A stretch of DNA of 64,000 bases from Butyrivibrio fibrisolvens. GTDB lineage: Bacteria; Bacillota; Clostridia; Lachnospirales; Lachnospiraceae. Positions 41,823 through 50,284 of the stretch are shown piece by piece; within the stretch, counting starts at the first letter, position 1; every line of letters starts with the position of its first letter. The stretch is taken from the NCBI RefSeq assembly GCF_037113525.1, contig NZ_CP146963.1:1488001-1552000 (forward strand), written 5' to 3'. Both the position numbers and the translations under genes were made by a program. The notes beneath the pieces are model-generated. The model did no database searches and had not been told where the DNA came from. It saw nothing but the letters and a program-made list of their open reading frames with translations.

Positions 41823-41854
41823 AGACCTTGCGTGAAGAAATTCAAGCAAGGTCT
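41823..41854 (+). terminator. Attenuator hairpin between precursor 2 and its maturase
   Basis: AGACCTTGC pairs with GCAAGGTCT (nine pairs), followed by TCTGCTTTT. It ends just before the ribosome binding site of the maturase gene, so it can both reduce read-through and affect translation. Confidence 0.65.
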
Positions 41855-41875
41855 TCTGCTTTTAGGAGAATGTAT

Positions 41876-43303
41876 ATGCGCATGAAAAAACCAAATTATT
41901 ATCTTTTTGAAGAAGGAAAGAAGTGTTATTTATATGATGTGAATATTAATTCTATAGTATCTATTTCGAGAGAATTGTATCTTTTTTTATCTGAATGGAA
42001 GGATAATATAGATCGTGAAATACCTGAATCTTTAAGAGAAACCATACAATTTCTAACAGGGCATGGGTATTTGTCTGAAAAGAGAATAATAAACAGTGTA
42101 TCACATTTTGAAGCGGAAGTTTTGCAGGATCTCCTAAATGGTAATATGTCATCGATTATTCTTCAAGTGACGCAGAATTGTAATTTGCGATGCAAGTATT
42201 GTGTTTATTCTGGAAGTTATATTAATCGTACACATACCAAAGCAAGGATGTCTGTAGACACGGCTAAAAAAGCGATTGATTTTTTGGCAAGCCATTCTTC
42301 CAATAGTAGTGATATTTCAATAGGTTTCTATGGCGGTGAGCCTTTATTGGAAATCAGTTTAATTAAAGAAATAGTTACTTATGCTAGAGGAATATTTGGT
42401 GGTAAAAAAATTAATTTCAACATAACTACAAACGCTACACTGCTTAATTTGGATATAGCAGATTTTTTGATTGAAAATGGATTCAATATTACTGTTAGTT
42501 TAGATGGACCGAAAGAAATTCATAATAAAAATCGAGTGTTTGCAAATAGCAATGAGGGCTCTTTCGATACAGTTATGAAAAATATAGAGGCTATAAAAGA
42601 AAGATTTCCGGAAGCTATAGAGAGAATTGCATTCAATGCTGTAATTGATATGTCTCAAGATGTCGGATGTTCAAATGATTTCTTTATGAGTTATGATACA
42701 GTAAAGAATATTGGCGTAAATGGTACTTTTGTAAATCAGGTTAATAGGAAAGATGCTATCCAATATGATTATAAAAACTATGCAGATGCTAACTATGAGG
42801 TTTTTAAAGTGTTTTTATATGCTTGTAAGAAAGAAATGTTTAACGTATATAAGCCGACAGTTTTTGGTAGTGAGATCTCATCAATTAAGCAAACGATGTG
42901 CGACAGATATGTGGGTAAAGAGGGATTTGAGGATAGAATAAGCCCTGGTGGTCAGTGTTTGCCCGGAATACAAAGGTTTTTTGTGACCGTTGATGGGAAA
43001 TTTTTCCCATGTGAAAGAGTAGATGAAACATCAGATGATTTATGCATAGGCAATCTTGAAGAGGGAATAGCAATTGATAAAGCATTAAGTATTTTGAATA
43101 TAGCACAGCTGACTACAGAGCAATGTAAAAATTGTTGGTGTTATAAGATGTGTTATCAATGTGTTGCTAAAGCACAAAAGGATGGAAAAATAGATGCATC
43201 GGCAAGATTGAAATGGTGCACGCAAACAAAAGAAAATGTGGAAAATACCATAAGAAATTATATCGTACTAAAAAAATATGGATGTGAATTTGAGGAGGTG
43301 TAG
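41876..43303 (+). CDS. ccpM: Cys-rich peptide radical SAM maturase 2 (CcpM-like)
   Basis: The protein has about 475 residues; ATG 41876 lies seven bases after AGGAG. It aligns with maturase 1 along its length: KPNYYLFEEGKKCYLYDVN at the start, CNLRCKYCVYSGSY for the radical SAM cluster near 105-115, GFYGGEPLLE, VSLDGPKE, then the SPASM region with CLPG, FFPCER, CKNCWC and CYQC. All cluster ligands of maturase 1 are conserved. The two enzymes appear to be diverged duplicates, each next to its own precursor. The next gene starts 5 bases after the stop codon, so the cassette is one transcript. Confidence 0.9.
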   Translation: MRMKKPNYYLFEEGKKCYLYDVNINSIVSISRELYLFLSEWKDNIDREIPESLRETIQFLTGHGYLSEKRIINSVSHFEAEVLQDLLNGNMSSIILQVTQNCNLRCKYCVYSGSYINRTHTKARMSVDTAKKAIDFLASHSSNSSDISIGFYGGEPLLEISLIKEIVTYARGIFGGKKINFNITTNATLLNLDIADFLIENGFNITVSLDGPKEIHNKNRVFANSNEGSFDTVMKNIEAIKERFPEAIERIAFNAVIDMSQDVGCSNDFFMSYDTVKNIGVNGTFVNQVNRKDAIQYDYKNYADANYEVFKVFLYACKKEMFNVYKPTVFGSEISSIKQTMCDRYVGKEGFEDRISPGGQCLPGIQRFFVTVDGKFFPCERVDETSDDLCIGNLEEGIAIDKALSILNIAQLTTEQCKNCWCYKMCYQCVAKAQKDGKIDASARLKWCTQTKENVENTIRNYIVLKKYGCEFEEV

Positions 43304-43308
43304 GTTCA

Positions 43309-44364
43309 TTGAGAATAGGATTATTTCCATATTCAGTAGACAATAGATGTTTGTGTAAGTATGAGAAGCTTTGTAAATATAAGTATTCTTACCTGATTTC
43401 TTATGGGAGTTTTTTTAAGGATGTGAACAACCCTAAAGATGATAGAATTATTTTGCTTGACGATGCGAAGAGTTATCCAGTAGAGATTGATAGAGTCTTC
43501 TTTGTGGATTGCAATACCTTGTCGTTTGAAGACTATGACAAGGCGCTTAAGTTGTTTGTACAAAAAGGCATAGAAGTTGTTCTTGCTACTGGTAAATATG
43601 ATGATGCATTAATGAAGAATAATTCTGAATGTAGTCCTCTGATTAAAGATATACATGATATAAAACTTGTGACGGAAATCAGTGTTGAAGAGGCCGAAAG
43701 TCTTGAAAAGAGGGATATTAGTGTTCCTATAATAGCAATTTTAGGAACAGGATATAATGTTTCTAAATTTGATATCCAATTATATCTGGGAACCAATTTT
43801 ATCAAAAAAGGATATAGAGTGTCGCAGATTGCCTCAAAAAAAGCCGGTGAGCTATTTGGATTTCATTCAACACCTGATTTTATGTTCAATAATAAATATT
43901 CTAATCAAGAGAAAATATTTAAATATAACGAATATGTTAGGCTGATTAGCAAGACTGAAAAACCAGATGTGATAATAATTGGAGTACCGGAGCCTATTTT
44001 ACCTTTAAACAAAAAACACCCTTTTAATATGGGGATTATAGCATATGAAGTGATGAATGCAGTAGACGTAGATTATACAATTTTAGCGCTTATGCATGGT
44101 GAATATTCAGATGAGTTTAAGGACGAAATGAATAATTTCTTTAAATATAGGTACAATACGGAGATTGATGATTTTTATATTTCAAATTTTACGATTGTTT
44201 CAAATTCTCTGTATTCTAGAGAACTGACATATGCATACGTTTCTGACAGTACAGTATCTGATATAGAGGGTAAATACTGGCATGAAAAAGATTTAGACGA
44301 TATGATGTTTTTTAATCGTATTGAAGAACAGTTAAAGCGATTTGCCGATTATGAACAATTCTAG
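43309..44364 (+). CDS. Peptide maturation system protein, TIGR04066-like, copy 2
   Basis: The protein has 351 residues from a TTG at 43309 with GAGGAGG upstream; copy 1 also uses TTG. The shared blocks are the glycine loop IAILGTGYNVSKFDIQL, LFGFHSTPDFMF and KPDVIIIGVPEPILP. The N terminus (MRIGLFPYSVDN) parallels KRVVLYPYDVTD of copy 1. It is soluble and its reaction is unknown. Strong conservation of the loop and VIIIGVP segments suggests a bound nucleotide or cofactor. Confidence 0.82.
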   Translation: MRIGLFPYSVDNRCLCKYEKLCKYKYSYLISYGSFFKDVNNPKDDRIILLDDAKSYPVEIDRVFFVDCNTLSFEDYDKALKLFVQKGIEVVLATGKYDDALMKNNSECSPLIKDIHDIKLVTEISVEEAESLEKRDISVPIIAILGTGYNVSKFDIQLYLGTNFIKKGYRVSQIASKKAGELFGFHSTPDFMFNNKYSNQEKIFKYNEYVRLISKTEKPDVIIIGVPEPILPLNKKHPFNMGIIAYEVMNAVDVDYTILALMHGEYSDEFKDEMNNFFKYRYNTEIDDFYISNFTIVSNSLYSRELTYAYVSDSTVSDIEGKYWHEKDLDDMMFFNRIEEQLKRFADYEQF

Positions 44365-44375
44365 GGAGCAAGAAT

Positions 44376-44618
44376 ATGATGGAACAACAAGTAAGAGAAT
44401 GGATTATAAATTCGATTTTGAAGTATAACTGTATAAAAATTGAAGAGGGAATAAGTTTGTTGGACCCAAGGAATGGATTGTTGCCACGTGACTTGTTGCG
44501 TTTATTTTTTGAAATTCAAGAAGAATTTGATGTGGATTTTGATGAAAAAGATATTATTACTCGGCGATTTGATTATATTGATAATATGGTCAATTCGGTT
44601 TTGGATAAGAAGGTGTGA
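44376..44618 (+). CDS. Acyl-carrier-related protein of the peptide maturation system, copy 2
   Basis: The protein has 80 residues. The core GLLPRDLLRLFFEIQEEFDV aligns with an acyl carrier protein helix II, but Pro-Arg-Asp replaces the serine-bearing loop, as in copy 1. Overall identity with copy 1 is modest. It follows the TIGR04066-like gene by 11 bases and precedes the protease by 3, in one operon. A role as an adaptor for the maturase or its partner is inferred. Confidence 0.75.
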   Translation: MMEQQVREWIINSILKYNCIKIEEGISLLDPRNGLLPRDLLRLFFEIQEEFDVDFDEKDIITRRFDYIDNMVNSVLDKKV

Positions 44619-44621
44619 TGG

Positions 44622-45830
44622 ATGAAAATAGGAATACTTGATAGCGAAATAGCTAAAGACAGTATTATTAGACGAGACGAAGATAGAATACAGCAGAAGG
44701 AAATGATGCTATCGCATGGAGAAAAGTGTGCGGAAATAATAATCAAATATGGGATTGACATTCAAATTATAAGTAAAAAGATATTAGATGCAAATGGAAT
44801 AGGTTCAATTACGGATCTTCCTAATGGATTAGAAAAGTGTTATTTATGTGGGGCAAGGATTGTTAATATTAGTTTTGGTACTACTCATTTTCGAGATAAG
44901 GAGTTTATACGCAAAATAGTAAACCACTACGCAAATCAGGGAATGATTATTATAGCAGCATCATCAAATGATGGATATACATCTTATCCAGCGTCGTTTT
45001 CAAATGTAATCGGCGTATCGGCAGGAGATATTTTGGATACAAATATAGATATGTGTATCCAAAAAGGAATTGATTTTTTTGCGCCGCCAGGACACGAAAT
45101 AGAAATGGAAAGCGTTTCTTTTTTTGGTGATAAAGGGAACAGTTTTGCGGCACCTTATGTCACAGCTATGGTTGGGAACTTAATTGAAAAAAAGGGGTTT
45201 ATGACTATTGATAAAATCAGGCGAGAATTATCTAAGAAAATGAATATGTTTCTTTATGCCCCTGATTGGATAGAAACGGCATGGGTATCGCCAGAATATC
45301 AGGGGCGGGAAGCTATGTTTTATTTTGGGGTAGATACTAGAGATTTACAGACCTGTATCAATGATGTAGATACTATTGTTTTATGTAATAAAGAAGAGTT
45401 CAATTCGTATTTTAGTTTTGGTAAGCATATTGTTTATTTGGGTAGGGATAATCTAAATATTTGTGAATATGAATATCATTTTTGGAGCAGCAATGTGCAA
45501 AAAAATCGAATAATGTTATCTAAAGAAAAGACAGGGGTAATAGATGTTCCCATTGCTTATTTCTTTTACGAAAAAGATGTAGATATTATAAGTTTTCTTG
45601 ACTCTTTGAAAAAGCAGTTTGCGGACGAAGGGTATAATGCATATGTTGGTTGTGACTCCATAGATAGTGTGTTATACGATTTAGAATACTTGCCGCAAGA
45701 AGATGTTAATAAGAATAAAATAGAAGACTATATTTATTGGCAAACTAATAATCAGCAATCAGACATCATTTTGATTGGCGAGAAAAAAATTAGTGAATAT
45801 CAGGATATGGTTTTGATGAGTCGGATTTGA
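44622..45830 (+). CDS. Subtilisin-like (S8) protease of the RiPP cluster
   Basis: The protein has 402 residues and begins directly with the catalytic Asp region (MKIGILDSE, D7), then His at about 32 in SHGEKCAEI, the oxyanion-type segment AASSNDG near 110, and the catalytic Ser at 174 in GNSFAAPYVTAM. The full triad is present. There is no signal peptide or propeptide, so it acts in the cytoplasm, probably removing the leader of the modified peptide before export. About 170 C-terminal residues beyond the protease core are unassigned. The ABC exporter downstream lacks a peptidase domain, which makes this protease the likely leader peptidase for both precursors. Confidence 0.85.
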   Translation: MKIGILDSEIAKDSIIRRDEDRIQQKEMMLSHGEKCAEIIIKYGIDIQIISKKILDANGIGSITDLPNGLEKCYLCGARIVNISFGTTHFRDKEFIRKIVNHYANQGMIIIAASSNDGYTSYPASFSNVIGVSAGDILDTNIDMCIQKGIDFFAPPGHEIEMESVSFFGDKGNSFAAPYVTAMVGNLIEKKGFMTIDKIRRELSKKMNMFLYAPDWIETAWVSPEYQGREAMFYFGVDTRDLQTCINDVDTIVLCNKEEFNSYFSFGKHIVYLGRDNLNICEYEYHFWSSNVQKNRIMLSKEKTGVIDVPIAYFFYEKDVDIISFLDSLKKQFADEGYNAYVGCDSIDSVLYDLEYLPQEDVNKNKIEDYIYWQTNNQQSDIILIGEKKISEYQDMVLMSRI

Positions 45831-45970
45831 TAATTGAATTGATGAGAGATAAAAAGGGACTTAATTTGTCTATAAATGTTCCAAGCAGTGATAAGGAGAG
45901 CATTACATTTTCAAATTTGAAAAAAGAAAATATGAGATCTGTTTTACACTGTATTATCAGTGTTTTATAA
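45827..45970 (+). CDS. Small ORF coupled to the protease gene
   Basis: A TTG at 45827 overlaps the protease stop codon by 4 bases (TTGA) and opens 47 codons. The peptide is polar (MRDKKGLNLSINVPSSDK), ends LHCIISVL and has one Cys. The close coupling hints at translation, but there is no independent ribosome binding site. It may be a structural part of the maturation complex or simply a decayed end of a larger gene. I do not recognise it. Confidence 0.35.
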   Translation: MIIELMRDKKGLNLSINVPSSDKESITFSNLKKENMRSVLHCIISVL

Positions 45971-45987
45971 GGTTTTTAGGGGAAAAT

Positions 45988-47688
45988 ATGACAGATAAAC
46001 AAGCCGTTATTAGATTAGTAAAGTTAATTACAAAATATAAACTTACAATAAGCCTGATTATGGGAGGCTTAATAGTATCAACGATACTTAATTTTGCTAT
46101 TCCGTTAGTAAGCAGAAAGATTATGGATGATGGATTTATTGCTGGTAATAAAAATCTCATCATCTTTTTTGCATTAGCATCTTTTTTGATTTTTACGATG
46201 ATTACAGTTTTGGATTTATTTACTGAAAAGTTAAGGATAGGATTATCTGCGAAAATACAGTATAAACTCAATGAAGAGGCTTTTAACCATTTGTTACACA
46301 TTAAGATTGGGTATTATGATAAGCAAAATTATGCGGAGACTTTTAGTAGTCTAAATATGGATATTTCTGCTATTACATCTATTGCTGATGAGGGAATGTT
46401 TTTTGTTGTGACACAAATATTTAGTATTATCGGAGGGATTATAGGTCTGTTCATTCTTGACTACCGAATGACAGCTATTGTTCTTGTGATTATTCCGATA
46501 AAATATATAGTCATGAAGTTTTTTGCAAAGAAACGAAAAGAAAAGATGGATCAATTTATTGAAGCTAATAAAGATTATGCAGGATGGTTTGGTGATACGA
46601 TAGGAGGAGTGCGGGAAGTAAGGCTCCTTGGCATAATATGCCAAAAACAAGGGGAGTTTTCAGTTAAACAGAAAAAAGTTATTGGAAAACTTAAAGGATT
46701 GAATATGCTGTCTCAATGGAACATGGGTATTGATTCTATTATGATGCAAGCTATGATACTTGTGATATATATTGTTGGAGCAAATCTTGTATTTGATTTG
46801 GGGTTGACTATAGGAACTGTTTTTGCATTCATTACTTATAGTGCGTATGTTACCGGTCCCATATCTGCAATATTGAATATAAAATACCTTCTTTCTGGAA
46901 TAATTCCCTCTACCAAAAGATATTATGATTTTTTGTCAGAGCCAGAAGAAAGCGGTGCAGATGGAAAAGAACTCCCTGTTTGGGATGAGGTTATATTTGA
47001 CAAAGTTACTTTTTCTTATGACGAGAAGATACCTGCCGTTGAGGATATAAATTTATGTATATTGAAAGGTCATAAGATAGCATTTGTTGGTAAAAATGGA
47101 TGTGGAAAGAGTACGCTTATTGAGCTTCTTTTACGTCTCCGTAAACCGCAGGTGGGTAATATTAGGGTTGGTGATATTAATATTGAAGAAATATCCTTGA
47201 TTAAATATCGAGAATTGTTTTCGGTGGTAAGTCAAGATGTGTATTTGTTCAATGATACCATAAGAAATAATATTCGTCTTTATAAGGATATAGATGATGA
47301 AACCATAAATAAAGCCTGTGAAGACAGCGGACTTGTGGACTTTATAAAAGAAGTATCGCTTGATTATAATGTTGGTGCAAATGGAGCTATGCTATCTGGA
47401 GGACAGAAGCAGAAGGTGGCTCTTGCCAGAGCAATAGTGTTGGATAGGCCTATATTCATATTAGATGAGGCAACATCCAATGCGGATGTTTCCTCAGAGC
47501 TGCAGATTAATTCCTTACTGCGTACCAGACTGAAGGAAAAGACGGTTATTGTAATCAGCCATAGGGAATCAGTGTTAAAGGAAATGGATCAGATTATTCT
47601 TATAGATACGGGGAAAATAGTTTGGAACTCAGGCTATGAAGAGCTAATCGAATCAGATTTATATAAACAAATTCAAAGGGAACTATGA
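45988..47688 (+). CDS. ABC exporter for the RiPP (fused membrane and ATPase domains)
   Basis: The protein has 566 residues. Six hydrophobic segments fill the first 300, followed by an ATPase domain with FVGKNGCGKSTL near 368-379, the Q loop VVSQD, the signature LSGGQKQKVALARA and the Walker B ILDEATSN, then the H loop VISHRES. There is no N-terminal C39 peptidase, so it moves already cut peptide. The order protease, small ORF, exporter is continuous and in the same direction. It may export the products of both cassettes, since cassette 1 has no transporter of its own. Confidence 0.9.
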   Translation: MTDKQAVIRLVKLITKYKLTISLIMGGLIVSTILNFAIPLVSRKIMDDGFIAGNKNLIIFFALASFLIFTMITVLDLFTEKLRIGLSAKIQYKLNEEAFNHLLHIKIGYYDKQNYAETFSSLNMDISAITSIADEGMFFVVTQIFSIIGGIIGLFILDYRMTAIVLVIIPIKYIVMKFFAKKRKEKMDQFIEANKDYAGWFGDTIGGVREVRLLGIICQKQGEFSVKQKKVIGKLKGLNMLSQWNMGIDSIMMQAMILVIYIVGANLVFDLGLTIGTVFAFITYSAYVTGPISAILNIKYLLSGIIPSTKRYYDFLSEPEESGADGKELPVWDEVIFDKVTFSYDEKIPAVEDINLCILKGHKIAFVGKNGCGKSTLIELLLRLRKPQVGNIRVGDINIEEISLIKYRELFSVVSQDVYLFNDTIRNNIRLYKDIDDETINKACEDSGLVDFIKEVSLDYNVGANGAMLSGGQKQKVALARAIVLDRPIFILDEATSNADVSSELQINSLLRTRLKEKTVIVISHRESVLKEMDQIILIDTGKIVWNSGYEELIESDLYKQIQREL

Positions 47689-47829
47689 GTTTTAATAATA
47701 GTATAATGCATAACTAATTAAGGAAGATAGATTTCTATAGATGAGTGATATGTGTATTGAGAAATAGACAGAATGATATCTAATATGCATAAAAAGGACG
47801 ATTATTAATGTACATAGCTAAAAAACAAT

Positions 47830-48275
47830 ATGCAAATAAATTTTAGGAAGGTAATTCATTCGATTTTCTTTTTGTCGATCTTTATGTTGCTGAGAAGATA
47901 TACTGTTGGATATCATGCCGGAAATTTCTGTTTGTGTTATTTAGAGTCAATGCTTATTTTATATAGAACATGATATTTGGAGATAAAATCATGCCAAATC
48001 AGATTTTGTCTTATGTAGCGTTTGTTTCTTCTTTTGTTTTAATAATGCTAGTAGTAGGTACAATTAATCATCCGAACATGAATTATAGTGAGCATGTACT
48101 CAAGGAATCCCAAAAATCAGCTAGGTATATGCTGTTATTAGAAACATTTATTATAGTGTCTCTATGGACGTTAGGGGCATCTGAGCAGTACACATGCTTT
48201 ATGTCCTGGGGAATTATATTATGTGCTTTATGTGATGTGGTAGCAAAAATAACAAAACAGGAGGTGGTGAGATGA
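47830..48275 (+). pseudogene. agrB: Degraded agrB (accessory gene regulator B peptidase)
   Basis: Two frames together resemble part of AgrB. The first, from ATG 47830, gives MLLRRYTVGYHAGNFCLCYLE, which has the AgrB active-site pattern with H and C (normally RRYAGGYHA, then C about 7 residues on), and stops at 47968-47970. The second frame, continuing through MPNQILSY from 47991, has GTINHPN and a helix-rich end typical of the AgrB C terminus. So the gene is broken by a frameshift near 47970. The N-terminal 70 or so residues expected before the active site are also missing. No intact AgrB is visible elsewhere in the window. Confidence 0.6.
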
Positions 48276-48285
48276 TAGAAAAAAG

Positions 48286-48450
48286 ATGGTGAAAATGGCT
48301 TTACTTCAGGTGATGGCAATGATGGCGGAAGATAAGGCAAACAGCTATAGTTGGGTACCCATCTGTGCGGGAATATTGCATCAGCCGGAGAGACCAATAG
48401 ACAGTGGGATAAAGCAAAAAGAGAAATATATTTGGAACAGTAAGCAGTAA
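48286..48450 (+). CDS. agrD: AgrD-like cyclic lactone autoinducer precursor
   Basis: The 54-residue peptide starts MVKMALLQVMAMMAEDK, an amphipathic helix, followed by SYSWVPICAGILHQPERP. The Cys is the expected ring-closing residue, and HQPE(R)P matches the conserved C-terminal motif of clostridial AgrD. A GGAGGTGGTGAG box fits better with an ATG at 48272, whose frame stops after six codons; one more A in the run before 48286 would join the two, giving a normal AgrD start. So the gene may have lost one base, or may be translated from 48286 by reinitiation. It lies next to the broken agrB, the usual arrangement. Confidence 0.6.
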   Translation: MVKMALLQVMAMMAEDKANSYSWVPICAGILHQPERPIDSGIKQKEKYIWNSKQ

Positions 48451-48476
48451 ATACATGTCGATTAGGAGGTATTAAT

Positions 48477-49325
48477 ATGAATTCAAGTATTTATTTAAAT
48501 CGTATAGTAAAAACATTTCTTGCTATTGGTATTGTGATGCTTTTTATAAGTATAACTGGAATTACAGCGAGAGCTGAAAGCACAAATGAGGTTGAGCCAA
48601 ACGATACTATGGCTGCAGCACAGTCAATTAGTGCAAATAATGAAACAGCCGCTGGTACGGTAAATGGATCTTATACTGGCCAACATGTTATTAATGGATA
48701 TACATCTAATACGGATGAAGATTGGTTTGTGGTATATCTTACCAGTGGTGTCAAATACTTAACATGCAACGGAAATTCATTTGATTATGAAGTGAAAGAT
48801 TCGAATGGTTCAACAGTAAGAGCTGGGACATATACTAAAGTTGGCTTTGGACCTACAGCGTATAGCTTGAATATAAGTGCGGATGGTTATTATTATGTAA
48901 ATATAGTAGGCGTAGTATCGACTTCAAAAAGCTATTTGTTCTCGATAGGGAGTCCCACATATTCAGTGTCTAGCAGTGATATCAGTTGTGTAGAAGGATC
49001 CATTTCTATGACATCTGGAGGTGGAAGTCAAACGGGTCATTTCGCTGGAAATTTATCATCTTTTCCTGAAGATGCAGTGGTATATTCTGTTAGAATGAAG
49101 AACGTTCGTTCTACTGATGTAAGCTCAATCCAATTGAGTAATGGGACAAGTGGAAATACTATCAATTTAAATACATATACATGGGATAAAAGTGGATTAG
49201 TAGGGTTAAATATGCCGGCATCAGCCATGTGGTCTGCAATATTTGGGTATAACAAGGTTACAACATTTACCCCGGTTTTGAGGATTGATTTTGTTTATCC
49301 TGTATATTCAACGATGGTAGATTGA
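48477..49325 (+). CDS. Secreted protein with PPC-type beta-sandwich domain
   Basis: The protein has 282 residues, with AGGAGGT before the ATG. A signal peptide (FLAIGIVMLFISITGITARA) ends near 36, followed by NEVEPNDTMAAAQSI, the signature of the bacterial pre-peptidase C-terminal (PPC) domain, through about 155 (YYYVNIVG). The last 120 residues are Ser/Thr-rich beta strands without a recognised fold. There is no sortase motif, so it is probably released. It lies after the agr remnant and could be regulated with the RiPP locus. No catalytic domain is visible. Confidence 0.75.
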   Translation: MNSSIYLNRIVKTFLAIGIVMLFISITGITARAESTNEVEPNDTMAAAQSISANNETAAGTVNGSYTGQHVINGYTSNTDEDWFVVYLTSGVKYLTCNGNSFDYEVKDSNGSTVRAGTYTKVGFGPTAYSLNISADGYYYVNIVGVVSTSKSYLFSIGSPTYSVSSSDISCVEGSISMTSGGGSQTGHFAGNLSSFPEDAVVYSVRMKNVRSTDVSSIQLSNGTSGNTINLNTYTWDKSGLVGLNMPASAMWSAIFGYNKVTTFTPVLRIDFVYPVYSTMVD

Positions 49326-49368
49326 TTATCTATTGCACTTAAACTTATATCCATTTTATGGGATGCTA

Positions 49369-49417
49369 TACGTAGACCGTACAGCATGGTGATGCGCCTC
49401 ATTGTACGGTCTGCGTA
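49369..49417 (+). terminator. Strong terminator-like hairpin after the secreted protein gene
   Basis: TACGTAGACCGTACA pairs with a matching arm (TGTACGGTCTGCGTA) almost perfectly. Only a short AATT follows, so its termination strength is uncertain. Confidence 0.55.
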
Positions 49418-49444
49418 ATTACTGAAAAGGAGATGAGAAAAAAC

Positions 49445-50284
49445 ATGAGAATATCAGGTGTTGGCGGGCACGTGCAAAATATTGGATATAAATCAAGCAG
49501 AAGAAGTGAGGACAAAAGTGGAAAAAGTGAAATCCGGGATCAATATATCCACGCTGACATTTTAACTAGCCCAACATATGAAAAGGCTACAATTAAGAAA
49601 AAATGTCCAGATTCATCAATAGACATTATAAATTTTAATACTGAGAGTATTTTGAAACAAAAAAGAGAGACAGTTGAGAGCATTTTTGTGAATAACGAAG
49701 AGTACTTAAAAAAGGACTTGCCAAGAGTCGATTATAGTAGATGCTGTTCTATTAAAGCAAATAAAAACAGAATTATTCTTAATAATATGAGCTATTATGG
49801 TTATCAAGACAGGAGTGGTTTAAAACATGTTTTTTCTTGTGCCAATAATCGACTTGAACAACCATATTCGGATTTGATTTCAGGGAGGCAAAATAATAAA
49901 AGTTATCAAATTTGCAAGTTTTGGAATATGCTATCGAGAGATGGTACATACATTGGACTATACTATTCTCAAGAGGAACAGAAACAGTTATTAAATGATG
50001 CGGGGATCACAAAAGGATTTTTTTCAGTTGAAATTGGGGAAAACAAACAGGAATACTTTTTTTCAAATGGGAATGCGGGGGTTACTGTAAGACAGTTTGA
50101 GTATGATGCAACATATGATATGTTTGTAAAAAGAGGAACCGCGCTGTTCAATAAATATGAGGTTGGTTCTGTATTTAAAATTGGAGGGAAAGAGTATGTA
50201 TTGAATGAACAACGCAAACTGGATATCCCTTATGGTGAAGATATTTTTGATATAGAGTTTCCGAAAATGAGTACTGTTGATTAA
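49445..50284 (+). CDS. Hypothetical protein at the end of the RiPP region
   Basis: The protein has about 279 residues from ATG 49445; an ATG at 49433 overlaps its own AAGGAG box and is less likely. It starts MRISGVGGHVQNIGY, recalling the short MRV/MKV starts of the proteins at 32866 and 40945. No signal peptide or membrane segment is seen. It is mixed polar sequence with two adjacent Cys (RCCS near 98) and an alpha/beta-type C-terminal third. The family was not recognised. Confidence 0.6.
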   Translation: MRISGVGGHVQNIGYKSSRRSEDKSGKSEIRDQYIHADILTSPTYEKATIKKKCPDSSIDIINFNTESILKQKRETVESIFVNNEEYLKKDLPRVDYSRCCSIKANKNRIILNNMSYYGYQDRSGLKHVFSCANNRLEQPYSDLISGRQNNKSYQICKFWNMLSRDGTYIGLYYSQEEQKQLLNDAGITKGFFSVEIGENKQEYFFSNGNAGVTVRQFEYDATYDMFVKRGTALFNKYEVGSVFKIGGKEYVLNEQRKLDIPYGEDIFDIEFPKMSTVD

